Positions 43,326-52,252 of a DNA stretch of 64,000 bases are shown in pieces; position 1 is the first letter of the stretch, and every line of letters begins with the position of its first letter. The notes below the pieces were generated by a model that saw nothing but the letters and a program-made list of their open reading frames with translations, did no database searches and was not told the origin of the DNA. Source of the stretch: Spirochaeta sp. UBA5339 (GTDB taxonomy: Bacteria > Spirochaetota > Spirochaetia > DSM-2461); contig DHQL01000020.1 in the NCBI GenBank assembly GCA_002408085.1, positions 924 through 64,923 of the forward strand. Reading direction: 5' to 3'. The translations under genes were made by a program, and so were the position numbers.

Positions 43326-43993
43326 AAAATGTTACAATGAATATCATTCACTCCATACCCGGCAGAATGAGGTTGAGTTTAAACTGTGTTGTTCACCGTA
43401 CCGAAAAGGTATGCAAAAAAATAGAGTCTCTTGATGGTCTTGTTTCCTGTTCCTATTCAGAGATTAGCGGGAATTTTCTGATTTACTATAAGGAAACGGA
43501 TATCGGTCCAACAGGAGTTATCAAAGAACTTATTCTGGCAATTGCAGAAGACATCGGTCACTACCCAGTTTCAATAAGATCTCTTGAGAATTATAAATTG
43601 ACACCCCTGGCAAAACCAGCTGCTGTGTTAATCGTTTTCAGTTCATTTTATACACTACTCGGGGGGAATCTCACCGCAAAAATGGTCCTGCAGTATTCTG
43701 CAGCCTTAATGACCGGTGTTTCGGTAGTTGACCATGGTATTTCTGAAATTAAACGAACCGGAACATTCGATTTTGAAAATCTGTCTCTGATTTATCTTAT
43801 AAACTCTCTTGGAGAGAAAAAGGTTCTTCAGGGAACCGTCCTGACCTGGCTGGCCACCTATATAAGGCATTTGCTGCCGGTTAATCCGCCGGATGCTATG
43901 GTCTGCCGCATTGTGGAAACTCATGACAGCAATGGGGCTCTGGTTAAGGAAGTAATGACAAACGGGTTTATCGGTATCAACCAAATGGGATAA
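43322..43993 (+). CDS. HMA2-domain membrane protein (candidate ferrosome protein, copy 4)
   Basis: 223 residues: N-terminal HMA2 fold (HSIPGRMRLSLN, EISGNFLIYYKE), then membrane segments (PAAVLIVFSSFYTLLGG, VLQYSAALMTGVSVVDHG) and FENLSLIYLINSLGEKKVLQGTVLTWLATYIRHL, a layout resembling the front part of a P1B ATPase without the catalytic domains. It ends with a hydrophilic tail. GTG start overlaps the ATPase stop. It may be a membrane scaffold or regulatory partner of the pump. Confidence 0.78.
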   Translation: MKNVTMNIIHSIPGRMRLSLNCVVHRTEKVCKKIESLDGLVSCSYSEISGNFLIYYKETDIGPTGVIKELILAIAEDIGHYPVSIRSLENYKLTPLAKPAAVLIVFSSFYTLLGGNLTAKMVLQYSAALMTGVSVVDHGISEIKRTGTFDFENLSLIYLINSLGEKKVLQGTVLTWLATYIRHLLPVNPPDAMVCRIVETHDSNGALVKEVMTNGFIGINQMG

Positions 43994-44038
43994 TGCAGAT
44001 TATAAAGAGTCTGCCTAATTATACAGTGGAGGTTTCAT

Positions 44039-44296
44039 ATGTTGTTTGAAAGAGGAAATGGTCGTGGTATTCTTATTGGAGCGTTAATCGGTGTGACCGG
44101 AGCTGCTGTCGGGTATACGGTATATAAGAAAAACCAGGATAAAGTCGACACTTTTCTGAAGAGTAAAGGCATTGATATGCCCTCTGGAAGCTCAAAGGAT
44201 TATAGTTCCATGAGCATGGAAGATCTTGTAATTAATAAAGAACGGATCGAAGATGTAATTGCAGAAAAGGAAGCTGCCCAGAAAGGGAAAAAATGA
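44039..44296 (+). CDS. Small glycine-rich single-TM protein
   Basis: 85 residues, family not recognised. Residues 8-30 form one hydrophobic helix with glycine spacing (GILIGALIGVTGAAVGYTVY); the rest is charged, with a C-terminal helix (EDLVINKERIEDVIAEKEAAQ). GGAGG lies before the ATG and the gene is 45 bases after the HMA2 protein, so it is likely the operon's last gene. Glycine-patterned helices pack tightly in membranes and occur in organelle-shaping proteins; that role is inference. Confidence 0.75.
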   Translation: MLFERGNGRGILIGALIGVTGAAVGYTVYKKNQDKVDTFLKSKGIDMPSGSSKDYSSMSMEDLVINKERIEDVIAEKEAAQKGKK

Positions 44297-44303
44297 TTAT
44301 GTC

Positions 44304-44328
44304 CCCCCCTGTCTCTTCAACAGGGGGG
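44304..44328. terminator. G/C hairpin between convergent genes
   Basis: CCCCCCTGT (44304-44312), loop CTCTTCA, ACAGGGGGG (44320-44328). It lies just after the small-protein stop and before the convergent stress-protein gene's stop. No T-run follows on the plus strand, so termination is likely but not canonical. Confidence 0.55.
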
Positions 44329-44347
44329 CGGATCAGCGGAAGGGATA

Positions 44348-44803
44348 CTATTTCTTTTCCGGAATCACCAGCACCGGGCATTCGGCCTTGTGAATCAGCT
44401 TTTTGACAAAGTCTCCCAGAAGGCGGTTGATCATATTCATCCCCCCTCCCCGGCCGATTACGATGAGATCTATATCCTCATTTTTTGAGATATCCAGAAT
44501 CTCCTCGCCCACATTACCGATAGCCATGCGGACCGAGTGGGAGATCCCCTCGGGGATCTTCGTTAGATAGGACTCCTCGACAATCCTGTCGATATCCTTC
44601 ATGGCCTTCCTGTCGATATCATCCACCTCGTAGATATAGGTCTTCCAGAACTGGGCGTCGGGCTCGGGGATAACATGGTAGATGATCAGTTCGCTTCCGG
44701 GATTTCCCTCGGCAATATTCAAAGCGTAAAAGAAGGCCTTCATGGCATCGCTGTTAAAGTCTGTACAGAAGAGAATCTTTTTGAACAGATTCCTGTGTGG
44801 CAT
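44348..44803 (-). CDS. Universal stress protein (UspA family)
   Basis: Cytoplasmic protein of 151 residues. The N-terminal KKILFCTDFNSDAMKAFFYAL and C-terminal IDLIVIGRGGGMNMINRLLGD followed by CPVLVIPE are UspA hallmarks. The ATP-binding pattern G-2x-G-9x-G is met, but the residue after the last glycine is Asp where Ser/Thr is usual. It follows dctM by 59 bases on the same strand; a Usp protein (TeaD) is encoded with and regulates a TRAP transporter in Halomonas, so a similar role is plausible. Confidence 0.92.
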   Translation of the reverse strand: MPHRNLFKKILFCTDFNSDAMKAFFYALNIAEGNPGSELIIYHVIPEPDAQFWKTYIYEVDDIDRKAMKDIDRIVEESYLTKIPEGISHSVRMAIGNVGEEILDISKNEDIDLIVIGRGGGMNMINRLLGDFVKKLIHKAECPVLVIPEKK

Positions 44804-44862
44804 TTATTTCCTCCTGCCCCATCGGGCTCTGGACCTGGATTAAACCAGACCCGCTGGATTGG

Positions 44863-46164
44863 CTATCCGACCAGAGCCGGCAGAAAAAGACAGATCTTCG
44901 GGACGGCAATCAGAATGACCGCCGCCAGAACCAGCATCCCCAGGAAGGGCATGGACCCTTTAAAGATGACCGGGAGAGGAATATCCCTCTCGATCCCGCT
45001 GACAACATAGACATTAACACCCACAGGAGGAGTAATGACTCCCATCTGGGTTATCACAACCACAATGACTCCGAACCAGACGGGATCGAAGCCAAGCTGC
45101 TGTATTACCGGATAAAAGATTGGGATTGTCAGAAGCACCAGGGCAAGGGCATCGATAAAACAGCCCGCCACCAGAAAGAAGAGGATGATCAGCATGATCG
45201 TCACACCACCGGGAAAGGGCAGAGAGACAAAGCCGTTGGCCACCTCAAAGGGGATACGGGAGACCGCCAGAAAGCGGCCGAAGATGGTGGCTCCCGCAAT
45301 GATAAAGAACACCATGCTGCTGGTCCGAACGGTCTCAAGCAGGATTCTTTTGATCTTCTTCATATTCAGCTCTTTCTGAACAAAGGCTATGACAAAACTT
45401 CCCGCCGCGCCGATGGCTGCCGCCTCGATGGGGGTAAAGAAGCCCTTGAACATCCCGCCCATTACAAGAATAAAGAGAAGGACCGTCTCGATCACACCGT
45501 TGAGGGACTTGAAGCGCTCCTTCCAGCCGTGCTTTGGCCCCGCGGGTCCCAGGGTTCCGTCCTTCAGACAGCGGATATAGATATTCACACAGAAGAGACC
45601 CACGATAAGAAGACCCGGTACAATCCCCGCCAGAAAGAGGGTTCCGATGGACTGCTCAGTCATCAGGGCATAGACGATAAAGACTACCGACGGGGGAATC
45701 AGCATTCCCAGGGAGCCTCCCGCCGCCACGGAGCCCGAGGCCAGGGAGTCGGCATAGCCGTAGCGCTTCATTTCCGGCAGGGCCACCGAGGCCATGGTGG
45801 CCGCCGTGGCAGGTCCCGAACCGCAGATGGCGCCGAATCCGGCACAGGCAAATACGGTGGCCATGGCAAGGCCTCCCCGCAGATGACCGAACCACACATA
45901 GGTTGTATGAAAAAGACGCTTGCTGATCCCCGCATGAAAGGCGACCTGTCCCATCATCACAAAGAGGGGGATCACCGTCAGGTTGTAGGAGGTAAAGGTC
46001 TCAAAGAGTTCGGCGATCACCATACTGAAGGCCGCCTGGGGAGTTATGATCAGGGCAAAGCCCAGAACCCCCGAAGCAATCATGGCAAAGGCCACGGGCA
46101 TACTGGTAAAGAGGAGTACAAAGAGAACTATGCACCCGATTATTCCAATTTCTACAGGACTCAT
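44863..46164 (-). CDS. dctM: TRAP transporter large permease (DctM)
   Basis: Inner-membrane subunit of 433 residues with about twelve hydrophobic segments, and DctM motifs MPVAFAMIASGVLGFAL, GFGAICGSGPATAATMASVALPEMKRYGY and GSLGMLIPPSVVFIVYA. It carries out sodium-driven uptake of an organic acid or related solute. It overlaps dctQ by 4 bases. Confidence 0.95.
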   Translation of the reverse strand: MSPVEIGIIGCIVLFVLLFTSMPVAFAMIASGVLGFALIITPQAAFSMVIAELFETFTSYNLTVIPLFVMMGQVAFHAGISKRLFHTTYVWFGHLRGGLAMATVFACAGFGAICGSGPATAATMASVALPEMKRYGYADSLASGSVAAGGSLGMLIPPSVVFIVYALMTEQSIGTLFLAGIVPGLLIVGLFCVNIYIRCLKDGTLGPAGPKHGWKERFKSLNGVIETVLLFILVMGGMFKGFFTPIEAAAIGAAGSFVIAFVQKELNMKKIKRILLETVRTSSMVFFIIAGATIFGRFLAVSRIPFEVANGFVSLPFPGGVTIMLIILFFLVAGCFIDALALVLLTIPIFYPVIQQLGFDPVWFGVIVVVITQMGVITPPVGVNVYVVSGIERDIPLPVIFKGSMPFLGMLVLAAVILIAVPKICLFLPALVG

Positions 46165-46643
46165 GGCTTGATGTACTCCTTACCGGGATGAAAAAGATGA
46201 TAGACAAAGACGATCATCATCAGAAGACAGTTGAAACTGATTACAAAGGGAATCCAGAACACCGGTATTCCCAGATTGGCAAAGACCTCGCCGCTCCTGA
46301 ACAGTGTGATTCCATGGCGGAAGGTGTGGTATCCCAGGAGGGCGAAGAGAACCAGTGCGGTGACTCTGAAGACCAGATCCAGCACCAGACGTCCCAGACG
46401 GCCGCTCTTGTGGTAGAAAAACTCAATGGCGATATGCCCTTTGGTGGCGGTTACATAGGGAAGGGCGCAGGCAACAGAGATGACTCCGAAGGCCCGCACC
46501 AGGTCAAAGGCTCCTGTGATACTGATATGAAAGATCCTCAGTATTACATCAACAACAGTGACTCCCATCATCAGAATGGTGGAAATGCCCGCGGCATAGG
46601 CCAGACCGATGATAAGCCGGCTGATAATCTTAAAGAAGCTCAT
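46161..46643 (-). CDS. dctQ: TRAP transporter small permease (DctQ)
   Basis: 160 residues with four hydrophobic helices and the DctQ signature region (ARAFGVISVACALPYVTATKGHIAIEFF). It is the scaffold partner of DctM. It starts 2 bases after the binding-protein gene. Confidence 0.92.
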   Translation of the reverse strand: MSFFKIISRLIIGLAYAAGISTILMMGVTVVDVILRIFHISITGAFDLVRAFGVISVACALPYVTATKGHIAIEFFYHKSGRLGRLVLDLVFRVTALVLFALLGYHTFRHGITLFRSGEVFANLGIPVFWIPFVISFNCLLMMIVFVYHLFHPGKEYIKP

Positions 46644-46645
46644 CC

Positions 46646-47653
46646 CTACTCCAGCATCATCATAATGTCTTCAAGCACTTCTTCTCCCGGAAGGCTTTTG
46701 GCAGCGGCTGCGGAGGTGAACTCTGAGTAGACAGGCTTCATGGCCTCCCTGAGGGCGGCGTTGTCACTGTCGCTGAGGCTGACAAAAGTCTTGCCCAGCT
46801 CGGTCACATAGGCCCGGCCGTTCTCATCGGCTTCATCCCAGGCGGCACCCTGTCTGGCGATCCACTCAGCGCTGACCTCGTTGATAATCTTCTGCAGATC
46901 CTCGGGAAGTGCCGCCCATTTGTCCTTGTTCATAACCGCAAACATGGTTGTTGTGTAGCCGACGGCGCGGGTGTCCACAACATAGTCGATCACCTCACCC
47001 TGTTTCCAGCCCTTGAGGGTCTCGATGGGACAGAAGGTGGCATCCACAACACCCTTCTGGAGGGATTCATAGGTATCGCCCTGGCTCATGGATAGAGGTG
47101 TTCCGCCCAGTGCGGAAACAACCTTGGCGGAGAGTCCGGTGGCCCTGACCTTCATGCCCGCAATATCCGCAACAGTGCTGACAGGCTTCTTGCTGGCAAG
47201 GATTCCGGGGCCGTGTCCGTGGAGGTAGAGCACATGAACATCCGACAGCTCTGCGGGCTGGTATTTATCGTAAATTTTATTTGCAATCTCTGTAACAGTC
47301 ACACCATCGGGGTAACCGACGGGAAGGTCCAGAGCCTCCATCAGGGGAAAGCGTCCTCTTGTATAGGCAAAGGCGCTCATGCCGATGTCGGCAACTCCCG
47401 ATACAACAGCCTCATAGGTCTGGGCCGCCTTGGACAGTGTGTCTCCGGGAAACATGGTTATCTCGATCTGACCGTCTGATCTTTTTTCAACCTCTTTGGC
47501 CCAGGCTTCTGCAGTCTGGGTCTGAAGATGGGTGGCGGGAAAGAAGATGGCATAGTTGAACCGGTAGACCTTCTTGTTGTCGCCTTCATCTTTTTTGGAA
47601 CAGCCGCTGAAAAGAACAGCAGTCAGCAGCGCGAGGGTTAAAATTTTCTTCAT
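46646..47653 (-). CDS. dctP: TRAP transporter solute-binding protein (DctP), lipoprotein
   Basis: Binding protein of 335 residues. The N-terminal signal ends in the lipobox FSGC, so it is probably lipid-anchored. DctP features include TQTAEAWAKEVEKRSDGQIEITMFPG, the conserved arginine block MKVRATG and GVVDATFCPIETL. ATG 47653 is preferred over 47680 because AGGAGA lies 6 bases upstream and the signal peptide begins there. A two-component system lies upstream and may control the operon. Ligand not readable. Confidence 0.93.
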   Translation of the reverse strand: MKKILTLALLTAVLFSGCSKKDEGDNKKVYRFNYAIFFPATHLQTQTAEAWAKEVEKRSDGQIEITMFPGDTLSKAAQTYEAVVSGVADIGMSAFAYTRGRFPLMEALDLPVGYPDGVTVTEIANKIYDKYQPAELSDVHVLYLHGHGPGILASKKPVSTVADIAGMKVRATGLSAKVVSALGGTPLSMSQGDTYESLQKGVVDATFCPIETLKGWKQGEVIDYVVDTRAVGYTTTMFAVMNKDKWAALPEDLQKIINEVSAEWIARQGAAWDEADENGRAYVTELGKTFVSLSDSDNAALREAMKPVYSEFTSAAAAKSLPGEEVLEDIMMMLE

Positions 47654-47869
47654 TTTCTTCTCCTGAGATATCATCTGCATCCCTGACAGGATACAGTCCC
47701 GGAATGACTCAGGCCGTGAGCCCGGCCCTGTTCCGGAGGTAACAGAGGAGATTATAGCACTAAAATGAGACGAAAATGAACAATAATGTGCATAATAATA
47801 TGGCGATTTACGGGATAAAAGGTGTTTCTATGCGAAATAACAGAAAAAAGTTCTGATCCGGATCTCCTG

Positions 47870-48535
47870 CTACCGTGAGCTCCACTTAGCGGCAAGAAGG
47901 GCAGCCTGGACCCGGTCCCTCAGTCCCAGGGCGTTGAAGATGCCGGAGACATAGTTTTTAACGGTCCCTTCCGACAGGGAAAGCTCCTGTGCTATCTCAC
48001 CATTGGTCAGTCCCTCACCCAGAAGTTTGAAAACATCCTTCTCCCGTTCCGAGATGCCCTCGATCATGGAGAGAGTCGTTTCGGGGATATCTTCTGCCCC
48101 GGTATGTCCTGCCGGAGCCGGATCAGATAAAAGAGATCCCATAACCGACGGGGCAAACTGATAGAGTCCTCCATGGGCCTGTTTGACGGCTCTTGCCAGA
48201 TCGGCAATGGGAATATCCTTCATCAGATAGCCCACGGCCCCTGCCTTCAGGGACTTGGAGATATACTCATGATCATCGAAGGTGGTCAGCATAATAATCC
48301 TGCCCGGATAGTTGTTCTTCTTCAGGGTCTCCACAGCATGGATACCGTCAAGTACGGGCATACGGATGTCCATCAGAATTATATCGGGATTGTGCTCCAG
48401 GGCCAGATGAACCCCCTCCCGGCCGTCCTCACCGCTGGCCACGACGGTAATGCCCTCCTGAAGGTTCAATAGAGAGACAATTCCTTCACGAACAAGGCGC
48501 TGATCATCAACTACAAGAACTCTTATGTCCTTCAC
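47870..48535 (-). CDS. NarL/LuxR-family response regulator
   Basis: Regulator of 221 residues: receiver with VVDDQRLVREG and phospho-acceptor IILMDIRMPVLDG, and a C-terminal helix-turn-helix (SEREKDVFKLLGEGLTNGEI, then SEGTVKNYVSGIFNALGLRD). It overlaps its kinase gene by 4 bases. The TRAP operon begins 216 bases downstream and is a likely target. Confidence 0.95.
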   Translation of the reverse strand: MKDIRVLVVDDQRLVREGIVSLLNLQEGITVVASGEDGREGVHLALEHNPDIILMDIRMPVLDGIHAVETLKKNNYPGRIIMLTTFDDHEYISKSLKAGAVGYLMKDIPIADLARAVKQAHGGLYQFAPSVMGSLLSDPAPAGHTGAEDIPETTLSMIEGISEREKDVFKLLGEGLTNGEIAQELSLSEGTVKNYVSGIFNALGLRDRVQAALLAAKWSSR

Positions 48536-49803
48536 TCATCCTCTCCTATCAGGGTTACGGGGTCCTTAGGCAGAGTGGCCTTCAGCACACAGCCCTCTCC
48601 GGGAGCAGTGATCACCTCCATACGGCCCCGGACCAGCTCAAGGCGCTGCCTGAGCCCCATGAGACCGTAGTGTTCATCATCTCCCGGGGCTGGCTTTTCC
48701 GGATCAAATCCCTTTCCGTCATCCCGGAACTCCAGCACCACCTCTCTTGCTCCGAACCGGAGGGAGAGGTTGACATTCTTCGCCTCCGCGTGCTTCAGAA
48801 TATTGGTAATACCCTCCTGGACCATCCGGAACAGGGCAATCTGCACGGCATAATTATACCCCTTATCATCTCCTTCCACCAGAAATCTACAGTTCATCCC
48901 GGTGGATTCCAGACGTGCCAGGAGCTGGGGGATTTCGGCTTCCAGATTGATCCTCGGATTCCTGTCATTCAGCATCCCCAGGGAGGAGCGGATATCCTGA
49001 ATGGCCTGGGCCGCCGCCTCCCTGGCCTCCCCAACGGCACTGCGGCTTTCTTCAGGATCAAGGTCGAAATAGGCCTCTGCCTTGGTCAGCTGAATCTGGA
49101 TTCCCGTCAGGGCATGACCCAGAGAGTCATGGATATCCCGTGCCAGGCGGGTTCTCTCCTCAAGGGCAACGGTCTGCCCGATCCTCTGGGCATACTCCCT
49201 GAGCTGCCCTTCCGAACGGTTCAATGAACCCACCAGACGGATATTCTCATCACTGATCTGCCGGTCCTTGTCCCAGAAATAGGCAAAAATATAAAAGATA
49301 ACCATGATAATTGACCGGTAGGTCATAAAGAATAGAGAGTAGTTTGAAAAAATCTGCAGATTATTCAGGCGGTTGAATTCCAGCAGAAACAGCCCCAGGG
49401 GCATAATTATGGAACAGGCAAGACTGACACGGAAGGGAAGAGTGTAATAGCTGTAGAACAGAAGAAGTGTCAGATAGAGACTCATCCCTGGATGTCCCAG
49501 ATGAACCCCATCGGTCATAAGCATGGTAAAGACACAGATCAGACGGAGGCCGAAAAAGAGCCTTGGAATCAGAGGAGAGGTATAGCGGTAGTTCCACTTC
49601 CTGTACTCAAGATACTCCAGAACCAGAAAAAGAGTTACCGCAATAATAAAGAGCAGAGTGATCTGAAACTCGTTATCCGGCAGAACTCTTTTCTTGTAGA
49701 AAAAAAAACGCAGCTGTCCGGGAAGCTGAAACATAATAAATATGGCAATGGTCGTGAGCCTGAGCTTGCTCTTGAAATCGCTCTTTAAATTCTGAATCGC
49801 CAA
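48532..49803 (-). CDS. DesK/NarX-type sensor histidine kinase
   Basis: 423 residues: about six hydrophobic segments in the first 190 residues, a short helical linker, the HisKA_3 site ARDIHDSLGHALTGIQIQL, and a HATPase with EFRDDGKGFDP and GLMGLRQRLELVRG. It has no large periplasmic domain, so it probably senses membrane state or a small molecule in the membrane. Partner is the NarL-type regulator. Confidence 0.93.
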   Translation of the reverse strand: MAIQNLKSDFKSKLRLTTIAIFIMFQLPGQLRFFFYKKRVLPDNEFQITLLFIIAVTLFLVLEYLEYRKWNYRYTSPLIPRLFFGLRLICVFTMLMTDGVHLGHPGMSLYLTLLLFYSYYTLPFRVSLACSIIMPLGLFLLEFNRLNNLQIFSNYSLFFMTYRSIIMVIFYIFAYFWDKDRQISDENIRLVGSLNRSEGQLREYAQRIGQTVALEERTRLARDIHDSLGHALTGIQIQLTKAEAYFDLDPEESRSAVGEAREAAAQAIQDIRSSLGMLNDRNPRINLEAEIPQLLARLESTGMNCRFLVEGDDKGYNYAVQIALFRMVQEGITNILKHAEAKNVNLSLRFGAREVVLEFRDDGKGFDPEKPAPGDDEHYGLMGLRQRLELVRGRMEVITAPGEGCVLKATLPKDPVTLIGEDE

Positions 49804-49880
49804 TGAATACTCCTTTAGTCTATTCTACAACAGGACGCCCCTTAAGCCAGTGTCGATACTCATAATGAAGGCTGTTTATA

Positions 49881-49896
49881 TATGACCGGAGTCATA
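49881..49896. promoter_or_regulatory. Inverted repeat upstream of the RND efflux operon
   Basis: TATGAC (49881-49886), CGGA, GTCATA (49891-49896), 72 bases before the ATG of the TolC gene. The size and symmetry fit a TetR- or MarR-type operator, but no such regulator gene is in the neighbourhood. Confidence 0.45.
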
Positions 49897-49967
49897 GCAC
49901 AATCTGCTCATTTTCACTCCCTTTGATGGAGTTTATATGTAGATAATCAGTACCCAGGAGATAATAG

Positions 49968-51296
49968 ATGATTAAAAAGTTACTTTTGACCCTCTGCCTT
50001 ACCGCCTTCGGATCAGTCTCCCTTTGGGCGGAACCCCTTACCCTGACCGTTGAGGAAAGCGTCGCGGCGGCTCTGGAGCAGAACAAGGCGCTGATGATTA
50101 CCCGGCTTCAGACCGATTCTGCCAGACTGGACTTCGAAAACCGCTGGAACAGCCTGCTTCCGGGGATTTCGGCTTCCACGGGGCTCTCCCGCAGCGATGA
50201 TCTCTTCTTTACAGGTGCAGGGAAATCAACCAGATTGTCTGCGGGTCTCTCCCTCTCCCTCCCTCTGAACAGCGCCCTGGCCCACAGCATGGAACAGACC
50301 AGGATCGACTATGAGGGACAGCTGATTACCATGGAGACGGCCCAGAAGCAGCTGATCCGTGATGTGAATAACGAGTTCTACTACCTTCTGGCAAGCAAGA
50401 GCAACCTGGATATCCTGACCCAGAACCAGGAGCTGGCGGAGAAACGCTATCAGCAGACCCTTGAGAACTTCAATAACGGCTTCAGCTCCGAACTGAACGT
50501 ACTCCAGGCCCGGGTAAGCGCCGCCAACTACGGCCCCGAACTCAGCCAGGCCAGAAGCAGCTATGAGAACAGGGAGCGGAGCTTTCTGATCCTTCTGGGA
50601 ATTGATCCCGAGACCGAGGTGGAGCTGACGGGAGATCTGGTACGCCCCCCCATAGAGCTGGATGCGGCGGATCTTGTTACCGGCTATATTGCCGGACGCC
50701 AGGACATCAGAAGTCAGCAGAAGACCATCGAATCTCTTGAAAACAGCCGGAAAACTGAAAAGGCCCGGAACTTCACCCCCAGTCTGTCCCTCTCCGGAGG
50801 CTGGAACAGCTCCCTGAATGATCCCTTTACGGGAAGCAGTTGGAGTGACGGCTGGACCGACACTCTCTCCATGGGTCTCACCCTGAGCATTCCCCTGGAC
50901 GGCTACATCCCCGGCTCAAGCCAGAAGACAGCCCTGGATCAGAGGGACAACAGCATCCGTCAGGCACAGATCACTCTGGACTCCCTCCACGACGGCGCCA
51001 GAACGGAGATTCTCAATCTGGCAAGAACCATTGAGACCTCTCTGGAGCAGCTGGAACTGGCGGAGATGAACGTCAACCTGGCCCGGAGATCCTATGAAAT
51101 GACCGAAGAAAGTTATAATCTGGGTGTTATGGAACGCCTGGATGTGGAAGATGCACAGCAGAGCTACCTCAGCGCCGTTCAGCAGCAGCTGACAAGCCGG
51201 TACCAGTACCTTTCGGCCCTGATCGACCTGAAATACGCCCTGAATATGGATTCCATAGATGACCTTTATAAACTGAACACAAGGAGTTACCAATGA
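49968..51296 (+). CDS. TolC-family outer-membrane channel of an RND pump
   Basis: 442 residues: signal peptide (MIKKLLLTLCLTAFGSVSLWA), then two long helical repeats (VEESVAAALEQNKALMITRL; SLEQLELAEMNVNLARRSYE) typical of outer-membrane efflux proteins. AGGAG precedes the ATG. It is the first gene of an operon with the adaptor (4-base overlap) and the RND transporter. Confidence 0.93.
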   Translation: MIKKLLLTLCLTAFGSVSLWAEPLTLTVEESVAAALEQNKALMITRLQTDSARLDFENRWNSLLPGISASTGLSRSDDLFFTGAGKSTRLSAGLSLSLPLNSALAHSMEQTRIDYEGQLITMETAQKQLIRDVNNEFYYLLASKSNLDILTQNQELAEKRYQQTLENFNNGFSSELNVLQARVSAANYGPELSQARSSYENRERSFLILLGIDPETEVELTGDLVRPPIELDAADLVTGYIAGRQDIRSQQKTIESLENSRKTEKARNFTPSLSLSGGWNSSLNDPFTGSSWSDGWTDTLSMGLTLSIPLDGYIPGSSQKTALDQRDNSIRQAQITLDSLHDGARTEILNLARTIETSLEQLELAEMNVNLARRSYEMTEESYNLGVMERLDVEDAQQSYLSAVQQQLTSRYQYLSALIDLKYALNMDSIDDLYKLNTRSYQ

Positions 51297-52252
51297 GCAA
51301 GACCGGAAAAGGAGACAGAATCGTTCAGATCATCCTTCTGCTTATGATCGCAGCGGGAATCTCTGTCATCGTCTTTTTGAATATTTCATCTTCCAAACCC
51401 TCGGGAATGTCCGGAGGCAGGCCTGGGGCCGGAGCCGGAGGAGCGGAAACTGCTGCCGTTGCGGTAGAGGCCGAAGCGGCAGGGAGAAGTGATGTGTATC
51501 AGTTTATCAGGGTCAACGGGGACGTTACCGTGGACACCTCAGTGGATATCTACTCCGATACAAGCGGTAAGGTTGTCAGAAGTAATATAAACCTGGGAGA
51601 TTCGGTACGCCGTGATACTGCCCTTATAGTGGTTGACCCCTCACTGCCGGGTCAGGTCTTCAGCACAAGCACCGTACGGAGCACCATCAGCGGAACAGTG
51701 ATCGATCTCCCCTATAGAGTGGGTGACAGGATCACCACAAGCAGCCCCATCGCCACCATCGGCGACCTGAACGACCTTATTATAATGACCTATGTTCCCG
51801 AACGCTTTGTGGCGACCCTGAGAGAGGGACTGGCCGCCGAGGTCTATCTGGATGCCTTTCCCGGTGAAACCTTTGCAGCAGAGATTATGGAGATCAATCC
51901 GGTAATGGACGTAAACACCAGAACCCTCTCGGTAAAGCTGAACCTGATTAACCGGGACAGCAGGATAAGACCGGGTATGTTTGCCTCAATGAAACTGATT
52001 ACCAATGAGAGCCCCGATACTATAGCTATTCCCGCAAGGGCGGTACTCTCCTACTACGGCGATCAGATCGTCTATGTTATTAATGACCAGGGACTGGCGG
52101 AGCGGCGCCTGATCAGAACCGGACTCTCCACCGATGAAACCGTTGAGATTCTGGAAGGCATTGAAGTGGGAGAAATGATTATCACCCAGGGACAGGGCAG
52201 ACTGACTGACGGCACAATGGTCAGAGCCATAGATCCCGAGGAGATTCTATGA
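51293..52252 (+). CDS. RND periplasmic adaptor (MFP)
   Basis: 319 residues, short for the family: an N-terminal anchor helix (IILLLMIAAGISVIVFLNI), a glycine/alanine-rich linker, lipoyl halves (DVYQFIRVNGDVTV, VRSTISGTVIDLPYRVGD) with almost no helical hairpin between, then beta-barrel (RPGMFASMKLITNE) and membrane-proximal domains. It couples the RND pump to TolC. Overlaps both neighbours by 4 bases. Confidence 0.92.
   Translation: MSKTGKGDRIVQIILLLMIAAGISVIVFLNISSSKPSGMSGGRPGAGAGGAETAAVAVEAEAAGRSDVYQFIRVNGDVTVDTSVDIYSDTSGKVVRSNINLGDSVRRDTALIVVDPSLPGQVFSTSTVRSTISGTVIDLPYRVGDRITTSSPIATIGDLNDLIIMTYVPERFVATLREGLAAEVYLDAFPGETFAAEIMEINPVMDVNTRTLSVKLNLINRDSRIRPGMFASMKLITNESPDTIAIPARAVLSYYGDQIVYVINDQGLAERRLIRTGLSTDETVEILEGIEVGEMIITQGQGRLTDGTMVRAIDPEEIL

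Noticed and set aside
44797..46191. 464-residue plus-strand open frame, very rich in His, Asp, Gly and Lys
   Set aside because: Exact antisense shadow of dctM; its odd composition follows from the reverse complement of hydrophobic codons.
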